This document shows positions 21,077 through 33,907 of a stretch of 64,000 bases of DNA, piece after piece; positions within the stretch are counted from its first letter, which is position 1, and each line of letters opens with the position of its first letter. Source of the DNA: Miscanthus floridulus. Its lineage: Eukaryota; Streptophyta; Magnoliopsida; Poales; Poaceae. The translations under genes were made by a program, and so were the position numbers. The notes beneath the pieces were generated by a model. It was not told the origin of the DNA, made no database searches, and worked only from the letters and a program-made list of their open reading frames with translations. The stretch covers positions 81,364,059-81,428,058 of the forward strand of contig NC_089598.1 of the NCBI RefSeq assembly GCF_019320115.1, given 5' to 3'.

Positions 21077-22287
21077 TATTGATGGTCATTAACATCAATC
21101 ATAAACCGTCAATATAACCTGCATATATACTTAATTACATCACCAAACATAGATCTAGGGGTTTAAAGTAATAAATTCTAGGAGTTTTGGTGAATCTGTG
21201 TTTTCAGCAGGGTTTATCTAGAAAACCGTCAAGGTGGACCTATTCGTCAAAGTAAATCATGATTAACCTTGGCGTAAACAACTTCAGAAGGTTCCAAAGG
21301 ACACCAGAGGACATCACACTAAAGAAGACCATGAGGGGCTACTATGTGGGGCCAGTCGGCCCCACCTGTAGATCGGCCGTTCTATGGGACCCACAGTTCA
21401 GTGTCTCCTTCGAATGATGGTTCTCCGCCATCTTAAAGATCGCATCTACACCATTTATTCAAGTTGGTTTTATCTGAGGGTCTAGAATTGACGCTACCCC
21501 TTATATATATGGCCTTGTATCCCCCTCCCTGAGACCATCCTGAAATCCTAATTCATATCCTAATCTTAGGATCAAGGCATTGCATTCAAGAGAAATTAGT
21601 CCTCTAGTTAGGATCTATCTTTTGTATACAAATAGATAGAGAGAGAGAGAGTAAGGGAAGAGTTTGGTGGAAGTACCAGCTTGTCGGTGCTACCTCTACG
21701 GCTTGTACTTTGGTGGATCTAGGCTTCCCCAAGTCTACATCTAAGATACCTCTTGTAATTGATTTCAGTTTAAAGTAAGTTCTGTGCTCTTTCGTTCATG
21801 GGTTCACAATTCTTTTGAGTGCTCTAGTCCTTGTTAGATCTCTGGATTAGAGTAGTAATCGATAGCATAAGCGTGGTGCTTAGGCTATCGGCTACCTTTG
21901 TTTGCTCCTAGATTCTTGGATGTGTGGTAGTAGTAGGAGGTGATAGCCCCATGTGTCCATTGTAGTCCACGCCAAATTGAGTAGGTTCTTAAATTAGTAA
22001 GACCGTAGTCACGTTGGTAGAGTTATCTATTAGCGGTGCTTTATCATCTAAGCGGCATCCTGAAGTGAACACTAGAATCATAAGCCTTGCTTTGCATAGG
22101 GTCATAATCATAGGAAACATCTCTACTCATACCTTAAACCTTAATTGTTATCCCTGGACAAAGTAGAGTTTCGACAACACACATGTTTCCCTATGGATAC
22201 GATACTCGATAATACTCCAAGTGAAAACTACTTCGATACCCATGCGCTTGTGGATTTTGTCTCTGTGTGCCACCATAGGTGTCAACA
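21077..22287 (+). repeat. E1 5' LTR
   Basis: It starts TATTGATGGTC (TG changed to TA) and ends GTGTCAACA. A TATA run (TTATATATAT) is at 21501-21510, and a GA microsatellite lies near 21637. It is highly similar to the 3' LTR at 32374-33565. Confidence 0.9.
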
Positions 22288-22294
22288 AGTTTTC

Positions 22295-22312
22295 TGGCAC
22301 CATTGTCGAGGA
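22295..22312 (+). promoter_or_regulatory. E1 primer binding site, tRNA-Asp type
   Basis: TGGCACCATTGTCGAGGA is a degraded form of the TGGCGCCGTTGCCGGGGA site used by Athila-type elements. It starts 7 bases inside the 5' LTR. Confidence 0.75.
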
Positions 22313-22369
22313 AACAGTTGCTATGATTTCGTCGAACCAAGTTTGTGCTTGTATCTTTTATCTTTAAGC

Positions 22370-23195
22370 ATGGATAACATCACTCCTATTAATCAATTCG
22401 CCGCTCCTACATGTGCACAACTAGAGCCACCAGAATCTTCAAAACCTATCCTTACACTAGGCTATGAGTTGCGTCCGTGTTTAATAAGTTTGGTCCAGGA
22501 ACAATTATTCTTAGGAGAAGGTGATAAAAACCATATACCCACCTATGAGAGTTTAAGCAAACTTGTTCATGCTTGCATATCGCGGGCATGTCACATGAAA
22601 CTTTAAAGTGGAAGCTATTTCCGTTATCTTTGATGGAAAGAGCTAAACACTATTATAGCCGAACCATAGGGAGTGTACAAGGAGATTGGGAAGCTCTATG
22701 CTCTAGATTTTGCTTATCTTTATTTCCCATCTCTGGAGTGGTTAGCCTTCGAATAGAGGTTCTATCTTTTAAACAAAAAGAAAAAGAATCTCTTGGTGCG
22801 GCATGGGCATGTTTTAATGACCTAGTCAATACTGGCCCTAACCTTGCCATTCAAGACCATATGCTTTTACAACACTTTTCTATGGGTCTCAGTGGGGAGA
22901 CCTCATAGTTTGTTGATTCAGCTTCTAGAGGTGCCTTCTTACATTGGTCTGCTAGTGAAGGGAGAAAACTCCTTAGAAAAATCCTAGAAAACACTCCCTA
23001 CACAAGTGTTCGTGACGATGGCCCAGAAGATGTAGTTGAGAAAACTTCAGAGTTAGAACCTTTGATATTTGAGCCTGAACCTTTAGCTACTCCACTTGAA
23101 GCCTCAACTATCTTCCAAGTTCCGAAACCACCGAAGGAGGAAGAAATTTTGTTTCGAAACCACCGAAGGAGGAAGAAATTTAGCCTTTTCAAAAT
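22370..23195 (+). pseudogene. E1 gag
   Basis: The ATG at 22370 opens a frame with PPESSKPILTLGYELRP, shared with E3. A one-base frameshift near 22580 moves the frame to 22573-22908, which has the retrotransposon gag core: FPLSLMERAKHYYSRT, then GDWEALCSRFCLSLFP, then LLQHFSMGL. A stop at 22906-22908 interrupts the frame, which continues with acidic and proline-rich sequence to about 23195. No zinc knuckle is seen. Gag would form the cytoplasmic particle that packages the RNA. Confidence 0.75.
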
Positions 23196-23888
23196 ATGTT
23201 TGAATTCAAGGAAGATATTTTCTCTGACTTTAGAAACACCTTGAATTATTATGCAATAAGGAAATCTTTGGCACCCTCAACACCTAACCAACATCTCCTA
23301 GACCATACCAAAGAGAAGTTCCTTAAAAAGACTATGAAGGAGTTGACAACAATCATAAGCAATGAGTGGTTCAGAGAATCCAAGCTTTCTCTAGAAGTCA
23401 TTCATTTAGATTCTCCCTCTACCTCCGTTCATTGTCAGATTCATAAAACTACCTTCGATGCTTTTTATAATCCAGTTGTAGGAGTAAATCTTATGTCTAA
23501 ATCTTTTGCACATACCCTTCCTGAAAATATGCAATTAACTCCAACAACCAAACTCTTAAAAAGTCTCTCTTGGCAAATCCTTCCTAGTGAAGGAATTTTT
23601 CACCTCATCCCTATCAAAGTAGATGAAACCAAGGTGTATCTTACTTTTTATTTTTTCAATTTTGGGGAGTTCGATCTTTTGATAGGGCATCCAAAAGAGA
23701 GACTCCTACATGAAGGAAGAAAATGGAGTATAAATGCAAGTCTTGGGAAAAGCATAAACCTTTCTATTCCCATCACTCGATCATTACATGTTAAGATAGA
23801 GTTGAGTCTTGAGCAAGATCCAATGGAGGAGATGATGTCAGCTTCTCTCCTAGACGCCTTCGACAAAGATCTCAAAGAAGAAGCCTAG
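23196..23888 (+). pseudogene. E1 retropepsin-like domain, probably inactive
   Basis: This 230-codon frame has the Athila-type pattern around PVVGVNLMSKSFAHTL and a strand FGEFDLLIGHP that fits the closing part of the fold. In place of the usual DTGA/DLGAS the sequence reads DAFYNPVVGVN, so the catalytic triplet is not evident. The region is followed by acidic sequence leading into pol. Its position between gag and RT supports the protease assignment. Confidence 0.5.
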
Positions 23889-24111
23889 GATTTCACCCAA
23901 GAAGAAGAAGAACTGTGAGATCCTTTCCCTTTGGATGAAACTCAAGACCGCCAAAGCCCCCCATTGTGCTCAAACCTGTTCCTTCAGGTTTGAAATACGC
24001 TTTTCTAAACAACGATAGGGAATCTCCTGTGATTATCAACGATAAACTTTCTGAGGACAAGACCCTCTGGCTCCTTACCATTTCAGAAAAGCATCACTCT
24101 GCCTTCGGCTA

Positions 24112-27100
24112 TGTAACACCCTAAATTTTGAATTTTTGGAAATAGAGCTAAAATGAGTTAATTTGGAATTTTGTGCTCATGAAATATAGGAAAATAAAAT
24201 TTTCATTAAATTAAAATTCATCACAAGGTTTAGCAACATGTTTGTGCATACATGCCCTTGCATTTTATTTATTTAGTTGAGTGGGTTTGATTCAAATTGA
24301 AAACATTCAAAATGCTTTTGGAAAAAAATAGGAGTGGCTTTGAAGTAAAAGAATATATGAAGATAAAAGAATTTAAAAAGGGTAAAATTTATTTTTGGAG
24401 AACTTACCAAAATTTCTCAATTTTATTTGAATTAAAAAGTGTATTTCAAACTATATTCGAATTTGATTTGGTTTGCATTTGGATTTGAATTTGGAAACAA
24501 AATGGAAAAGATTTGGAAAAAAAGAAAACGATTTCTTCCTCTCTCCCTCTTCCTTTTTGGCCTACTAGCCCAACACCGGCCCGCTTCCTGCCTCGTTTCC
24601 CAGCTCGGCCGTTTCCCCTCCGCACGGCTCAGCTCCCTCCTTTCCCCGTGTCGGCCCAGCTGCCAACCTGGCCCATCTCCGCTCCCTCTCTGCCGGTTCG
24701 GCCGCACACCGGCCCAGGCCGAAGCTGCGCGAGTGCCCTCTCTCCCTCACTGATCACCCAGGCCCGCCCATCAGGTCCGCCTCCCACCTCCAGCTCGCAC
24801 CGAAGCTGGACTCTGCTCCACCAACGGAGTTCGTACTCGCCCCGCTCCGCGTCATTGCCGTGCACGCCAAGCATCCTAGGCTCATAAATAGCCGGCCGAG
24901 TCACGCCGCCTCCTTACTCCTCCCCCCAACGCCGCAGCCACCCTCGCCGAGCCACCATAGCCACGCTACAACCTAGCGCCGCCCTTCCGATTCCGCCGAG
25001 AAGAAGAAGACGTCGCCGAGTCAATTAATCGTCCCTCCATCACGGTAAGCACATCCTAGAGCTTCTAGCCGAGCTCTCTAACCCGTACCACCTCGTTTCC
25101 CCCTCTCTCTCACGCTGTCTTGGTCTTCCCGCACTGTAGCTGCTTCGCCGCCGCCATAGGTCGTCGCCTGCCGTCTCCGTTCATCGAAAGCTGCAATTGA
25201 TCGTCTAGTCGCATTCGCCTTAGCCCTATATAGCTCCCGGGCCAAAATCCGAGTCCAATTTAGGGTATCCGTCTTCCCCTACATCTCCGGCGAGGAAAGT
25301 CGCCGCCAGCCATGTTTTCCGCTGCACCGGTCACTGTAGCCGGCCGGCAGCTTCCTCTTTCTTCCCCTCTATTCTAATCTGAGCTATCCATCTTGGATTC
25401 AACGGCTTAGATTAGCCCGCACCTTTTCGGCTGGTACATTTGTGAAAGAGCCCCTGCATATTTTAATATCGAGCCCGCGGTCCATTGCGTACTTCACAGT
25501 TTACGCTTTCTTCTTTTAAAAGTGTATTTTGCTCGGTTTAGATCCAAAATACGTCTTCACTTATTTACAGATTTGCCACTGATTTTGTTTTAGCCATAAC
25601 TTCTCCATTTTAACTCCGATTTGATCCGTTCAAATTGCGTTAGGTTCGTAATTTCATAATCTAGGTGTTCATACTACTGTTCAGTATGTTTTTAACTTTT
25701 AAAATTCGTGGCTAGATTTAATCTATTATTTTATTAAAGGAAATCTTGTTTAAATCATATCTTCTGCGTCTTAGATCCGTTTTAGTCCATTCAAGTTGCG
25801 TTAGATTCATAGCGTCAAGATCTACATGTTAGTAATAGTGTTTATCATGTCACTAATACTGGAATTTCATGGTTTGAATCATATCTTAAATAACAATTAT
25901 GCAACTGGATTTTATAAATAGAATATGATTTATTTCACTTTAGTTTTATAAATCAAATATAAATTTGACTTAAATTATAATCTCTAAAATATCTAATATA
26001 TGTCTTTATACCATTAAGACACATGAAGCTAATAGTTTTATGAGTAGATCTCTTGGTAGTTGTATCTTTTCAGCCGTAGCTTCGATTAACATGCCTCTCA
26101 CGACTGTGTGTTCGTAGCGATGCGTAGAATCATATTTCAAACTCTTTCACCTATTTTTTTGTTATGTTTGGTGTACTGTTCTAATTTAGATCTATTGTCT
26201 GCTTCGTGTATGATTGTATGGATGCTTGTGTGGTGATATATGGTTCAGTCAATCGGTGAGGTTTACGTGGTGATTAAGAAGCTATTCTCTGAAGACTAGA
26301 AGCTGAGAATTGGAAGCAGAAGATTGAAAGTTGAATACTAAAGGCTTTCGAGCGTATTGCTTTGGGGAAAAAGCAAGTTAAGGCAAGTATAGCATGGGAT
26401 CTTCCTTGTTACCTATTCACCTTTAAGCATTTAATTCATACTGCATGTGTCTACCTTGGCAACCATAGTAATTTTCCTAGTACTTTGTTGCCCTGTACCT
26501 TGATACCTTTGGGTTATTGCATTGGGTAGTATGATGCTAGTGCTCAACTAAAGCCATGATCTTGTAACTTGACTAATGGTATATGCAATAAACACTAAAA
26601 GATGCTTTTTAGCAACATGGAACAAGGGGGCTAGAGCATTGGGCTGTTCTTATGGTGCTCTAGATTCCTCTCCCTAAGGACTTATCTGTAAGTCATCATC
26701 CGGGACTTATAGTACAACTGTGAGGGCTATATGGCTCTGGCTTTAGCTCAGTATGAGGACCTTTTCTAGCTTGTTAGTGGTTACCTTTATTGGCGTAAGA
26801 ATGGCTTGCTGAATCGGGTATAGGACAGCCTCTACTCTTATGTGTATAGCCGTGAAGGAATTGTGCCATTCAACAGGGGGGTTCCTACATCTGTTTGTCG
26901 AGTGAATCTAATGGCCCTAACTTGTTAGACGAACCTTTGAAAGGCTTCATAGTGAACCCTACCGACCTTCCTTGGTAGTGGGTCAAGAGGTTGTCCACCT
27001 CGGGCGAAAGGGTAAATCACGACTCATAGTGAAAGTGTACAACCTCTGTAGAGTGTAAAACTGCTATATCAGCCATGCTCACAGTCACGAGCGGCCTTGG

Positions 27101-27753
27101 AACCCTTATGGAATAGATGATGAACACTAATGATATGGATGATGAAGATGCTCACTAATGGTTAATTGTTTATGCTATTCATTATTCATGTTTACCTGAT
27201 CATGGGTTTATATGGGCTTGTGATAAACTTGTTGCTACTCCTTTGCTAAAATCATGACTCACTAAAAGCTAATCGTAGTTAACCAGTGTCAGCCTTTTGA
27301 GCCTCATGAACCCCATGTTATATTGTGATAAACTTGTTGCTACTCCTTTGCTAAAATCATGACTCACTAAAAGCTAATCACAGTTAACCAGTGTCAGCCT
27401 TTTGAGCCTCATGAACCCCATGTTATATTTGTTGAGTACGACATGTACTTACGCTTGTTTTATTTTCAATTATTTGGATAAAAGTCCCGGATGGGTACCA
27501 AATTGCTAGAGTTTGGAGAAATTAGGCTTGTGATCAATCAGTCAGTTGTCCCTGTGGAACTAGAGTCTTCACCTGAAGATCGGAGTTGTCTTTCCACTGT
27601 CTATACTCTGAGGTTATATTCTTTATACTAATACATTATGTATTTAAGCATTGTCTATTGATATTACCCTTATTTGTAGCTATATGTGAGATTTGACTTC
27701 CTGGGCTCACATATGGTGTGTATCTGGTTTTGTTCTTAAAACCGGGTGCTACA
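24112..27753 (+). repeat. Solo LTR A (3.64 kb) inside E1 pol
   Basis: It starts TGTAACACCCTAAATTTTG and ends AAAACCGGGTGCTACA, with the outer 10 bases forming an imperfect inverted repeat. It is flanked by GGCTA (24107-24111) and AGCTA (27754-27758). Removing it restores an RT N-terminal frame across the site. Its two end regions match solo LTR B (58198-61162). It contains a GC-rich promoter-like part with CATAAATAG near 24883, and two 105-bp tandem copies at 27221-27430. No internal retrotransposon sequence accompanies it, so it arose by LTR-LTR recombination. Confidence 0.9.
27221..27430 (+). repeat. 105-bp tandem duplication in solo LTR A
   Basis: Two copies start at 27221 and 27326 (TGATAAACTTGTTGCTACTC...). 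Solo LTR B has this unit once (about 60737-60840), so the duplication is specific to this copy or sublineage. Confidence 0.85.
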
Positions 27754-27758
27754 AGCTA

Positions 27759-28660
27759 CTCGCTCGAAGATGTCAAGGGGATTAGTCCTGCTCTTTGCAT
27801 CCATCGCATTCCCATTGATACAACATATACACCTTCTAGGGAGCCCCAATGTAGGCTTAACTATGCGATGAGAGTAGTTGTTAAGAAAGAGGTTTTAAAA
27901 CTTTTGCATGCAGGGATAATCTATCCCATGCCATATAGTGAGTGGGTTAGCCCGGTACAAGTTGTACTGAAGAAAGGGGGCATGACTGTGATAAAAAATG
28001 AAAAAGATGAATTAATCCCTGAATGAACAGTCACAGGATGGTGGATGTGTATTGATTATTGAAAACTTATCAAGGCAACAAAGAAATATCACTTCCTGTT
28101 ACCCTTCATCGATGAGATGTTGGAATGGCTTGCAATGCATTCTTTCTTTTGTTTTCTTGATGGGTATTCTGGCTATCATTAAATCCCGATCCATCCTGAC
28201 GACCAAAGAAAAACTACTTTTACTTGTCCCTATGGAACATATGCTTATCGCAAGATGTCTTTCGGATTGTGCAATGCTCCAGCTTCGTTCAAAAGGTGCA
28301 TGATGTCTATATTTTCTGATATGATAGAAGAAATCATGGAAGTTTTTATGGATGATTTTTTCTGTTTATGGAAAAACTTTCAATGATTGCTTAGAACATT
28401 TAGACAAAGTTTTGCAAAGATGTGATGAAAAGCACTTGGTCTTAAATTGAGAAAAATGTCATTTTGTGGTTAGAGAAGGCATGGTGCTTGGACACTTGGT
28501 GTCTGAACGGGGAATTGAGGTAGACCGAGCTAAGATAGAAGTAATAGACCAACTACCTCCTCATACAAATATCAAAGGGGTATGAAGTTTCCTTGGTCAT
28601 ACGGGGTTCTATCGGTGTTTTATAAAAGTTTTTTCTCATATTACTAGACCCCTTACAAGG
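27759..28660 (+). pseudogene. E1 reverse transcriptase
   Basis: It starts at the solo LTR junction with SLEDVKGISPALCIHRIP, the conserved Athila-type lead-in. It continues with LLHAGIIYPMPYSEWVSPVQ, a DYxKLIKATKKYHFLLPFIDEML block, FTCPYGTYAYRKMSFGLCNA, and the polymerase signature FMDD near 28350. Stops and frameshifts occur throughout (for example 28024, and a frame change after FMDDF). The gene is dead. Confidence 0.85.
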
Positions 28661-29190
28661 TTGTTAGCCAAGGATGCTCCCTTTGAGTTTGATAATGAGT
28701 GTTTAAATGCTTTTCAAATTCTTAAGAAAGCACTCATCTCTGCACCAATCATTCAACCCCTTGATTGGTCGCTGCCTTTTGAAATCATGTGTGATGCTAG
28801 TGATTATGTTGTGGGGGCAGTTTTGGGTCAAACGAAAGATAGAAAGTATCATCCAATTTCTTATGCTAGTAAAACTCCATCAGGGCCTCAACTTAATTTT
28901 GCAACAACTGAAAAAGAGCTCCTAGCTGATGTTTTTGCTATTGACAAGTTTAGATCTTACTTAGTAGGAGCCAAGGTTATTGTTTAAACTGATCCTCTTA
29001 AATATCTCCTTAATAAGAAAGATGCTAAGCCTCGGCTTATAAGATGGATCCTTTTGCTTCAGGAATTTGATTTAGAAATTAAAGATAAGAAAGTAATAGA
29101 AAATTCTATAGCCGATCACTTATCAAGAATGCAGTTCAAGAATCCACATGAGATGCCCATCAATGATTTTCTAGGGATGACATGCTCCTA
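28661..29190 (+). pseudogene. E1 RNase H
   Basis: The frame contains PFEIMCDASDYVVGAVLGQ, HPISYASKT and TTEKELLADVFAIDKFRSYL, the Ty3/gypsy RNase H pattern with Asp and Glu active-site candidates. One TAA (28985-28987) replaces a codon just before TDPLKYLL. The frame then continues through the tether motif ADHLSRM near 29130. The enzyme removes RNA from the RNA:DNA hybrid during reverse transcription. Confidence 0.85.
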
Positions 29191-29383
29191 AAGGTCACAG
29201 GATCTGACCCCTGGTATGCAAATATTGTTAATTTTATGGTTGCAGGTTATGTACCACCAGGAGAGAATTAGAGAAAGCTCATCCATGAAAGTCGCCTCCA
29301 CCTATGGGATGAACCGTACCTCTACCAATTCTGCGTTGATGGACTACTTAGGAGGTGTATTCTAGCTAAGGAAGCAACCAAGA

Positions 29384-30300
29384 TTATTGAAAGATGTCGC
29401 TCATCACCGTGTGGACGACATTATGGGGCATTCTGCACTAATGCTAAGATCTAGCAAAGTGGAATCTTCTAGCCAACCATGTACGATGACACCAAAGAAT
29501 TCATACGGAGGTGCATCCCATGTTAGAAACATGGAAATATCAATGCAAGAGATGCCATACCACTCACCACTAACCTCTAGTTAGAACTCTTTGATGTTTG
29601 GGGAATTGACTAGATGGGACCATTTCCAAAATCCTGGCAGTGCGAATACATCTTGGTGGCAGTCGACTATGTCTCAAAGTGGGTTAAAGCTTTACCATGT
29701 CGAGCTGCAGATTCCAATAATGCCGAGAGGATGTTCTCAGAAACCATCTTTCCACGCTTCGGAGTTCCACGCATGGTAATTAGTGACGAAGGTCCTCACT
29801 TCATTGATAGAAAGTTCCAATGCTTCTTATCCGATCATGGGGTCTGTCATAACATCACGACACCATATCATCCTCAAACTAGCGGACAAGCAGAAAAATC
29901 AAACAAGCAAATCAAGAACATTCTATAGAAGACTATCAATGAAATGGGAATAGCATGGAAGGATAAGTTATCCAAAGCATTATGGGCTTATAGAACAGCC
30001 TACAAAACACCTCTTGGGTCACCATACCAACTGGTCTATGGGAAGACATGTCACTTATCTATTGAGTTGGAATTCAAAGCTCATTGAGCCATAAAAAGGT
30101 GGAACATGGACTTTGAAGCAGCTAGGAAGAAAAGAAAAATGCAACTCTTGGAGTTAGAGAAATGGCGAGAAAAGGCATATCATAATGCAAAACTCTACAA
30201 ACAGAGGACAAAGAGGTGGCATAACAAAAGATTGAAAAGAAGGAATTCAAACCAGGTGACAAGATGTTGCTTTTCAACTCCAGAGTGAAGTTGTTTGGAC
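29384..30300 (+). pseudogene. E1 integrase
   Basis: A broken HHCC zinc-binding region (ending RRCIPC near 29515) precedes the catalytic core in frame 29614-29928. The core has LVAVDYVSKW (first Asp), VISDEGPHF (second Asp) and SGQAEKSN (Glu), with exactly 35 residues between the second Asp and the Glu, as in the DD35E family. The C-terminal part (frame from 30106) is basic, with KRWHNKRLKR. A stop after the core and frame changes inactivate it. Short leftovers of this basic tail persist in E2 and E3. Confidence 0.85.
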
Positions 30301-32373
30301 ATGGGAAACTATGAAGCAAATGGGAAGGACCTTATAAGGTAATTAGCACAATGGAGCAGTCACACTTCAAAATGATGAAGGTACGCTTTTCAAGGTAAAT
30401 GGTCAGCGTTTAAAAGTTTTTCATGACACACAATTGCCAGTAGAAGAATTGGATATAATTAACTTCGTAGAATTTAAATTACATTTTCAATTCAGCTCTT
30501 CTTCTTTACTCTGTGAAAAACCCTTAAAAACCATGTTTACCTACTAAAGTATTGCTAGGATCTCCCTAGTCTTTTGTTGGTGCTTGTTTCCACATGTTGT
30601 TTATGCAAGGTAACAAAATTCAAGTGTGGGGGAGGCAAACCTCCAAAGCAGAGCACAGCTTCAACAAACGTTGAAAGAACCACGAGAAAAGTAGGCCAAC
30701 CTATCTTGGGTTTGCTAGCCTTGCACTTCGTCCTTGGCAAGGTTGACCATCAACCAGTTTGGGGGAGAGGCACCCCCGTGTATCTAGCTAAGTATTTCTT
30801 TTCCTTTTATTTTATTATTTTTAGTTTGCTTTAAAATATATGTGTTAAAGAACAGATGAATAACTGAAAACAAAATAAATAGTTATCCCTATAATAGTAA
30901 AAATGAAAACAAAAGAAAAAGAGTGTGTCTAGTTTGTTTTAATTTCTTTTAAGAGCTAAATAAATAATAAAGACTCTAAAGACAATCCCTTAAAATGGAA
31001 ATGATGAATAGTTGCTCTATTGTAATTCCTTTCAAGTACCTAGTTTTCAGCCTTGAATTCTCCCGAGTTTTGGATAAAATTGTTTTGATTTATGGATTTA
31101 CTTTGAACTCGAAACTCATTGGTAGCATATGCCTGATATAAGTGTAGGTAATTGACGGATATGATATGAGAAGGTCTGAGCTGATGTTTATCTTGTTCTA
31201 AGTGACACTAAAGTTTTGGAGATTTATCTTTTGAAAAACATAAAAAAACTATGATGAGTTCTTGTATGATAGCTTGAATTCCTGCTAGAGCCATACATGT
31301 TATTTAGGCTAGGAAAACTTCCACATATATGCTGCTTGCTTTTGTATTGAGTTTTGTCAAGCTTTGTTGACCCTTATGAGAGGTTTGTCATGCTCTTAAA
31401 AGCAAGATCACGTACACACCACCCACATATGCACTACTCCTACACTGGGAGTAGGCGCAAAAACATACCTTCCATCTAAATCCACTCAAAAATGTTTTAC
31501 TCCTAGAATGAGAGTGAAGACAAAAAACATGCTTGTTAGGTTTTGCATCCACTAAATAAATTCTCCAAGTTCTTGTTGATATCTCTCTCAAAGTTTTGTT
31601 GCAGAGAAGAGACATGGGGCTATGCAAAAGTTATTCATAAAAAAAGAAAAAAGTTAAGAAAAAATGGACAAGTGTCCAAGATATTGAAAATAATGGGTAC
31701 TCAGATGCCTACCTGAAAAAAAGATGAATAAGATAGCCCCTGTTCTCTCACAAAAACATTTTCAAGTTTCAAGAGAGATATGTTCTCAACGAACAAAGTA
31801 GAAATAGGTTAGCCACCATATATATCCACCTCATATATTCACACACATGCACATCTTGATTTAATTGTATGACTCATTTCTCTTTGGATCCGTTGTTTGA
31901 CTTTACAATATATGCATTGCAAGTATGCCATAGCTTTCTCCCTACCTATGAACTCCACATAAGCTTTAGTTGTAGGAAGAGAAAGGCATAGCATCATTAT
32001 TGCCTTGGTGAGGATCCACAAATACCACATATATTGAAAAGCATGAGAGTGTCATACAATGGAATCTCTGAGTTTTATTTTGAAAACTTAGAAAAACTCC
32101 AAAATAATGGTAGAATAAAGAATTTGAGACATAGTGCTTGACTCGATCATTCTGTCTTTCAATTGCCCAAGACCCAAGTGAAGGCTAAGAAGCTCCATGG
32201 TTGAAGGTAATATGGGTAAGCTTGAAAATCAGAATAGTTTGTTCTAATTCGGAGGAGAATTTCTGATTGAACGCAGGTGTACTTTTGAGGAGTGAAAGTA
32301 TTGTAGCAACTCCTGATCCATTGCTGAGTTTAGCTTTGCTCAGGGACGAGGAAAGGTTAAGTATGGGGGAGCT
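30301..32373 (+). other. E1 3' non-coding region with polypurine tract
   Basis: It holds no supported gene. From about 30990 it is clearly related to the 3' regions of E2, E3 and E4. The conserved hairpins lie at 31434-31454 and 31499-31515. The polypurine tract AAGTATGGGGGAGCT (32359-32373) ends at the 3' LTR. Confidence 0.7.
31434..31515 (+). other. Conserved hairpin pair in E1 3' region
   Basis: Hairpin 1 is CTACTCC TACACTG GGAGTAG with seven perfect pairs. Hairpin 2 (31499-31515, ACTCCTAGAATGAGAGT) keeps only the outer pairs in this element. Confidence 0.55.
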
Positions 32374-33565
32374 TGTTGATGGTCGTTAACGTCAATCATA
32401 AACCATCAATATAACCTACATATATATTTAATTCCATGAACAAACATAGGTCTAAGGGTTTAAACTAATAAATTCTATGAGTTTTGGTGAATCAGTGTTT
32501 TCAGCAAGGTTTATCCCGAAAACCATCAAGGTGGACCTATTTATCAAAGTAAATCATGATTAACCATGGCATAAACAACTCCAGAAGGTTATAGAGGACA
32601 CCACACCAAAGAAGACTGCAATGGGCTACCAAGTGAGGTCGGTCGGCCCCACCTACAGACCGGTCAGTCTATGGGATCCACGGTTTAGTGTCTCCTTCGA
32701 ATGACGGTTCTCCACCACCTTAAAGATCGTATCTACACCATTTATTCAAGTCAGTTTGATCCAAGGGTCCAAAATTGATGCTACCTCCTATATATACAGC
32801 CCTATACCCCCCTCCCTAAGACCATCTTAAAACCCTAATTCATTTCCTCATCTTAGATTAGGGCATTGCATTCAAGAGAGATTAGTCCTCTAGCTAGGAT
32901 CTATCTTTTGTATACAAATAGAGAGAGAGTAAGGGAAGTGTTTGGGGGAAGTACCAGCTTATCGGTGCTACCTCTATGGCTTGTACCTTGGCAGAACTAG
33001 GCTTCTCAAAGTCTACATCTAAGATACCTCTAGTAATTGATTTCTGTTTAAAGTAAGTTATGTGCTCTTTCGTTCACGGGTTCAAAGTTCTTTTGAGTGC
33101 TCTAGTCCTTGTTAAATCTCTAGATTAGAGTAATAATTGTTAGCATAAGTGTGGTGCTTAGGCTTTCAACTACCTATGTTTGCTCCCTACTTCTTGGTTG
33201 TGTGGTAGCAGCGGGAGATGACAGCCCCGTCTATCCTTTGTAGTCCACGCCAAATTGAGTAGGTTCTTAAATTAGTAGGACTGTATTTGCATCGGTAGAG
33301 TTATCTATTAGCGGTGCTTTACCGTCTAAGTGGTGTCCTGAAGTGAACACTAGAATCATAAGCCTTGCTTTGCATAGGGTCATAACCATAGAAATCATCT
33401 CTACTCATACCTTAAACCTTGATTGTTATCCTTGGACAAACTAGAGTTTAGACAACATACACGTTTCCTTATGGATACGATACTTGATAATATTCTAAGT
33501 GAAAACTACTTCGATACCCATGCGCTTGCGGATTTTGTCTCTGTGTGCCACCACAGGTGTCAACA
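32374..33565 (+). repeat. E1 3' LTR
   Basis: It starts TGTTGATGGTCG and ends GTGTCAACA, collinear with 21077-22287 and with many scattered differences. It is followed by the target duplicate CATGC. Confidence 0.9.
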
Positions 33566-33907
33566 CATGCCATCCTTGAATTCTTCCCAATGTCCTACAT
33601 GGGAATAAGGATGCTTCCTAAGAGATCCCATCTTTAGAGAATTTGAATTATATTCACTCGAAGGTCTCTTATGTAGCAGAAAGTTTAAGCTTTTCCCAAA
33701 ATCAGCATAAAAAAGATCATCCTCACAAGAAATTTCAAAAGGTTAAATTTCTTCTTCTTTTGGAGGATTTAGATTCTGGGGCATTGATGGTACGGGGCTG
33801 ATAGCTAAATCTTGGGATTGGAGTGATTGTGATTTGACTGTCAAGACTTTCTCTTCTTGTTCGGGAGATGATTCCTTCTCTTCCTCAGGGAGTTCATTAT
33901 GAATGCT
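33566..33907 (-). mobile_element. E2 internal region, segment 2 (gag-like fragment)
   Basis: This is minus-strand sequence matching E3 plus-strand 35905-36224 (for example the stretches around GGAGTTCATTATGAATGCT and CCTACATGGGAATAAGGA). It lies between E1 and E3 and links E2 segments 1 and 3 in a continuous order. It contains the target duplicates of both E1 (33566-33570) and E3 (33903-33907). Confidence 0.8.

Larger units (their letters stand above)
21077..33565 (+). mobile_element. E1: Athila-like Ty3/gypsy element with decayed gag-pol
   Basis: Two LTRs (21077-22287 and 32374-33565) flank a tRNA-Asp-type primer site, gag, protease, RT, RNase H, integrase and a non-coding 3' region. The insertion duplicated a 5-bp target in E2 (TATGC 21072-21076, CATGC 33566-33570, one difference). 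Joining the two flanks restores the E2 gag-like sequence as seen in E3. A 3.6 kb solo LTR interrupts pol. It is the only element of the E1-E4 group here with RT and integrase. Confidence 0.9.

Noticed and set aside
24432..24904. Several GC-rich open frames on both strands inside solo LTR A
   Set aside because: Open only because GC-rich sequence has few stops. They overlap in many frames, have low-complexity Pro/Arg/Ser composition and lie in the LTR promoter region.
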